NCBI GenBank assembly: GCA_002787255.1
Contig: PCWD01000038.1
Span: 1-7,030 of the forward strand
From: Parcubacteria group bacterium CG11_big_fil_rev_8_21_14_0_20_39_14
GTDB lineage: Bacteria > Patescibacteriota > Minisyncoccia > Minisyncoccales > GCA-002787255
DNA length: 7,030 nt
Direction: 5' to 3'
Shown: one piece after another, positions 5,764 to 7,030 of the stretch
How positions within the stretch are numbered: the first letter of the stretch is position 1
Layout: each line of letters starts with the position of its first letter
Translations under genes and position numbers: made by a program
Notes under the pieces: generated by a model
What the model was told of the DNA's origin: nothing
The model's input: the letters and a program-made list of their open reading frames with translations, nothing else
Databases searched by the model: none

Positions 5764-5842
5764 CTACGACATCTTGCTGAAAGTTTACCCCGTAGCGAGT
5801 TTACTCTGCTACGGGGCTAACTTACGACACTTTAGCTGAAAG
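5764..5842. repeat. CCCCG...CGGGG hairpin (5788-5816) between direct repeats
   Basis: CCCCGTAGC (5788-5796) pairs perfectly with GCTACGGGG (5808-5816); inside, GAG and CTC add three pairs. The hairpin is framed by two direct repeats, 5764-5783 and 5822-5842, both reading TACGACA, 4-5 nt, GCTGAAAG. A related word (TTACGCA...CGCTGAAAA) follows the pair of hairpins at 2195-2272. This suggests that hairpin plus flanking repeat is one compound intergenic element. Confidence 0.7.
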
Positions 5843-5854
5843 GCAACACAGCTC

Positions 5855-5883
5855 TTGACACAAATTTTAATATAGTGTATAAT
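5855..5883 (+). promoter_or_regulatory. perfect-consensus sigma70-type promoter
   Basis: TTGACA (5855-5860), exactly 17 nt, then TATAAT (5878-5883): a full match to the bacterial consensus. The expected start is near 5890, which is the A of an ATG that opens only a 10-codon frame (MGWRLTNPKN, stop at 5920-5922). The broken reading frame begins with TTG at 5895. Confidence 0.85.
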
Positions 5884-5894
5884 GTTAAGATGGG

Positions 5895-6360
5895 TTGGCG
5901 ATTGACGAACCCAAAAAATTAATTGAAAAGGGGGACATCCGATGGCGAGCACACTCTATATCGTGGAGTGGGTTTATACCTAACGATCATATAAACGTTG
6001 AAGGACAGATGTTTTGTATGGAGGAATATGAAGACAATATCAAAAATGCGACGAAGCGAGCAGAATTAGTTCTTTCAAAAACCAGTTTTGACAAAAATGT
6101 AGATATAATTGTTACGGGAGATGAAGTTAAAAAGGGGAAACCGGATCCCGAAATATTCCTTGTAGCGGTCAATAAATTAAAGGTAAAACTAGAAGAGATA
6201 ATCGTCATCGAAGACGCTGCAAGTGGAGTGAGAGCAGCGAAATCAGTGGGAATGCTTTGTATAGCTAAAGATAATAGAGGGGGGTCAAGACTTAAGGGAA
6301 GCAGATTTAATTGTGAAAAGTTTAGAAGAAATTGATGTGGATCAAATTTTGGACCGGTGA
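5895..6360 (+). pseudogene. broken HAD-superfamily phosphatase (beta-PGM-like), chimeric N-terminus
   Basis: The open frame 5895-6335 encodes 146 residues from a TTG. Residues about 50-130 are the C-terminal half of a HAD hydrolase: VTGDEVKKGKPDP (73-85, motif III lysine) and VIEDAASGVRAAKSVGM (motif IV acidic pair). Missing are motif I, the DxDG nucleophile segment that family members carry near the N-terminus, and most of the cap domain, so it cannot be an active phosphatase. After a G6 run (6279-6284) the frame ends wrongly; shifting to the frame ending at 6360 gives GGQDLREADLIVKSLEEIDVDQILDR, the natural HAD tail. So one extra G breaks the 3' end. Residues 1-48 (KKLIEKGDIRWRAHS...EEYEDN) do not look like a HAD and recall DUF4258-type proteins. 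Probably a decayed fusion. A sequencing indel could explain the frameshift but not the lost N-terminus. Confidence 0.7.
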
Positions 6361-6480
6361 GTTAATTTTGTTATATAAAAATTTGTTTTATTCTAAAATT
6401 TTGGTATCCTATATTTAGAAAATGTTTTAATACACCGATTTAATGGTGCCCGATAAAAAATTCCGGAAATTTCTTTACCC

Positions 6481-6578
6481 CAGACTGTCCGAAAACTCCA
6501 ATTTCGACGATTTTTTGAGAAATTTTGTTCGTAAATAAGCCAAAATTTTCTTGAAAAATCGAGTTTTCGGACAGTCTG
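6481..6578. mobile_element. 98-bp MITE-like element with 18-bp terminal inverted repeats
   Basis: CAGACTGTCCGAAAACTC (6481-6498) is repeated exactly inverted at 6561-6578. Further in, the arms remain partly complementary: CGATTTTTTGAGAAATTTTG on the left against the complement of CAAAATTTTCTTGAAAAATCG on the right. The left arm carries about 9 extra bases. There is no transposase and no clear target-site duplication. It looks like a non-autonomous insertion element; an unusually large hairpin is the alternative. The 120 bases before it (6361-6480) are AT-rich and hold nothing I can name. Confidence 0.55.
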
Positions 6579-6649
6579 AGGACGAAACGGCGATTAAACT
6601 TTTTCTTCAAAATAGGTTCGCGCTAAGTTTAGTATAGCCGACAAAAAGT

Positions 6650-6687
6650 GCGAGTGTAGCGCAGTGGTAGCGCGTCTGCCTTTTCCC
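6650..6687 (+). pseudogene. tRNA-like 5' half, no matching 3' half (fragment 1)
   Basis: The sequence has a GCGAGTG acceptor strand, TA, D-stem GCGC/GCGC around AGTGGTA, then G and TCTGCC, the 5' side of an anticodon stem. The D-arm is perfect. No GGCAGA or CACTCGC follows, so neither the anticodon stem nor the acceptor can close. A T-arm-like GAATCCCGTC occurs about 80 nt later (6758-6767), followed by a second copy of GTCTGCCT. It appears to be a tRNA gene broken or scrambled by insertion. Confidence 0.55.
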
Positions 6688-6701
6688 GAAAAATTCTGAA
6701 G

Positions 6702-6745
6702 CCCCGCGCCAAAGCAAAGCTTAGTGCGTGATAAACTCCGCGAGG
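6702..6745. repeat. GC-rich hairpin within the tRNA-like cluster
   Basis: CCCCGCG (6702-6708) pairs with CGCGAGG (6739-6745) with one mismatch. An alternative inner hairpin pairs AAGC (6712-6715 region) with GCTT (6719-6722). It resembles the CCCCG...CGGGG family in design and lies between the 5' tRNA half and the T-arm-like remnant, so it may be the insertion that disrupted that tRNA. Confidence 0.4.
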
Positions 6746-6801
6746 TTAAATTTTTGAGAATCCCGTCTGCCTATCCCAATATCAAAAGACTGAACTTTAA
6801 T

Positions 6802-6836
6802 GCGGGCGTAGTTTAATGGAAAAACCTCCCGCCCCA
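6802..6836 (+). pseudogene. miniature tRNA-Gly-like fragment (fragment 2)
   Basis: It starts with GCGGGCG, TA, and a D-arm (GTTT, AATGGA loop, AAAC) typical of tRNA-Gly. The anticodon and T arms are absent: CCCGC (6828-6832) pairs directly with the leading GCGGG (6802-6806), followed by C and CCA (6833-6836). This gives a tRNA acceptor plus D-arm of about 35 nt ending in CCA. It could be an internal-deletion remnant; a functional mini-tRNA is speculative. Confidence 0.45.
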
Positions 6837-6843
6837 TTATTCT

Positions 6844-6914
6844 GCGGGTATCGTATAGCGGTATTACCCGATCCTTCCAAGATCGTGAGAGGGGTTCGAC
6901 TCCCCTTACCCGCT
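6844..6914 (+). tRNA. tRNA-Gly(UCC)
   Basis: A complete 71-nt cloverleaf. Acceptor GCGGGTA (6844-6850) pairs with TACCCGC (6907-6913), discriminator T6914. The D-arm is weak: GTA pairs with TAC (6865-6867). The anticodon stem CGATC/GATCG is perfect around CTTCCAA, with anticodon TCC at 6876-6878. T-arm AGGGG-TTCGACT-CCCCT (6890-6906) is perfect. CCA is not encoded and must be added after transcription. It decodes GGA (and by wobble other GGN) codons. Position 9 is C, and the D-arm has only three good pairs, both mild oddities. An intrinsic terminator follows 2 nt later. Confidence 0.93.
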
Positions 6915-6916
6915 CA

Positions 6917-6953
6917 AAATCAAAAACTCCGTTTTCGGCGGAGTTTTTGATTT
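6917..6953. terminator. bidirectional intrinsic terminator
   Basis: A perfect 15-bp stem: AAATCAAAAACTCCG (6917-6931) with CGGAGTTTTTGATTT (6939-6953), around a 7-nt loop. The GC core is followed by TTTTTGATTT on the plus strand and TTTTTGATTTTG on the minus strand. It suits both the tRNA-Gly transcript and a converging gene that would end at 6974. Confidence 0.85.
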
Positions 6954-6973
6954 GGAGCGGATATTAAGCGATT

Positions 6974-7030
6974 TCAAACTTTCTCCTTAATCCTACCAAA
7001 CTTAATCCATAAATTAAAGAAATTGAACTT
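6974..7030 (-). CDS. possible C-terminus of a converging gene (partial)
   Basis: Reading leftward from the window edge, one minus-strand frame is open for 18 codons (KFNFFNLWIKFGRIKEKV) and stops with TGA at 6976-6974, about 20 bp before the bidirectional terminator. Position and terminator fit a real gene end, but the segment is too short to identify a family or exclude chance. Confidence 0.35.
   Translation of the reverse strand, partial: KFNFFNLWIKFGRIKEKV

Noticed and set aside
6443..6538. 31-codon plus-strand ORF beginning MVPDKKFRK
   Set aside because: Short, without a ribosome binding site, and half of it is the left arm of the inverted-repeat element.
6681..6800. Group I intron in the anticodon loop of tRNA fragment 1
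   Set aside because: No matching 3' exon (anticodon 3' stem or CACTCGC acceptor) and no recognisable group I P, Q, R, S core; about 100 nt is also too short.

Overview
The window looks like a chromosomal segment of a Patescibacteria/CPR-type bacterium, most like Parcubacteria. This is inference from several signs: AT-rich DNA, TGA used as a normal stop, weak or absent Shine-Dalgarno sequences, a tRNA gene without an encoded CCA end, a proline-rich single-pass membrane protein of a type common in that group, and intergenic spaces full of short palindromes and heptamer repeats. No marker in the window proves the phylum.

Layout from left to right. Positions 1-371 hold no protein gene. They contain a near-consensus promoter on the minus strand, a strong GC-rich hairpin and a terminator-like stem-loop, which together suggest a small non-coding RNA of about 180 nt. 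A minus-strand block follows, transcribed right to left: rpsO (ribosomal protein S15, 5127-5396), a NYN/LabA-type nuclease-domain protein (4554-5054), pnp (polynucleotide phosphorylase, 2349-4451) and a proline-rich, cysteine-rich membrane protein (419-2080). The rpsO...pnp order is widely conserved in bacteria; here a putative NYN ribonuclease sits between them, giving a translation/RNA-turnover cluster. A promoter with an extended -10 lies about 250 bp upstream of rpsO.

On the plus strand, a perfect-consensus promoter (5855-5883) precedes a broken gene (5895-6360). Its body is the C-terminal half of a HAD phosphatase with a frameshift in a G run, and its first ~48 codons look like a fragment of another family (possibly DUF4258). 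Then come a 98-bp terminal-inverted-repeat element (6481-6578), two tRNA-like 5' fragments, one intact tRNA-Gly(UCC) (6844-6914), a bidirectional terminator, and the possible C-terminus of a converging minus-strand gene at the right edge.

The most unusual content is intergenic. There are two heptamer tandem arrays, each just upstream of a minus-strand start codon (one also contains the rpsO stop codon). A nested palindrome covers the pnp start. A 35-bp TTCGTA-rich repeat occurs twice, and a family of CCCCG...CGGGG palindromes is scattered through most gaps.
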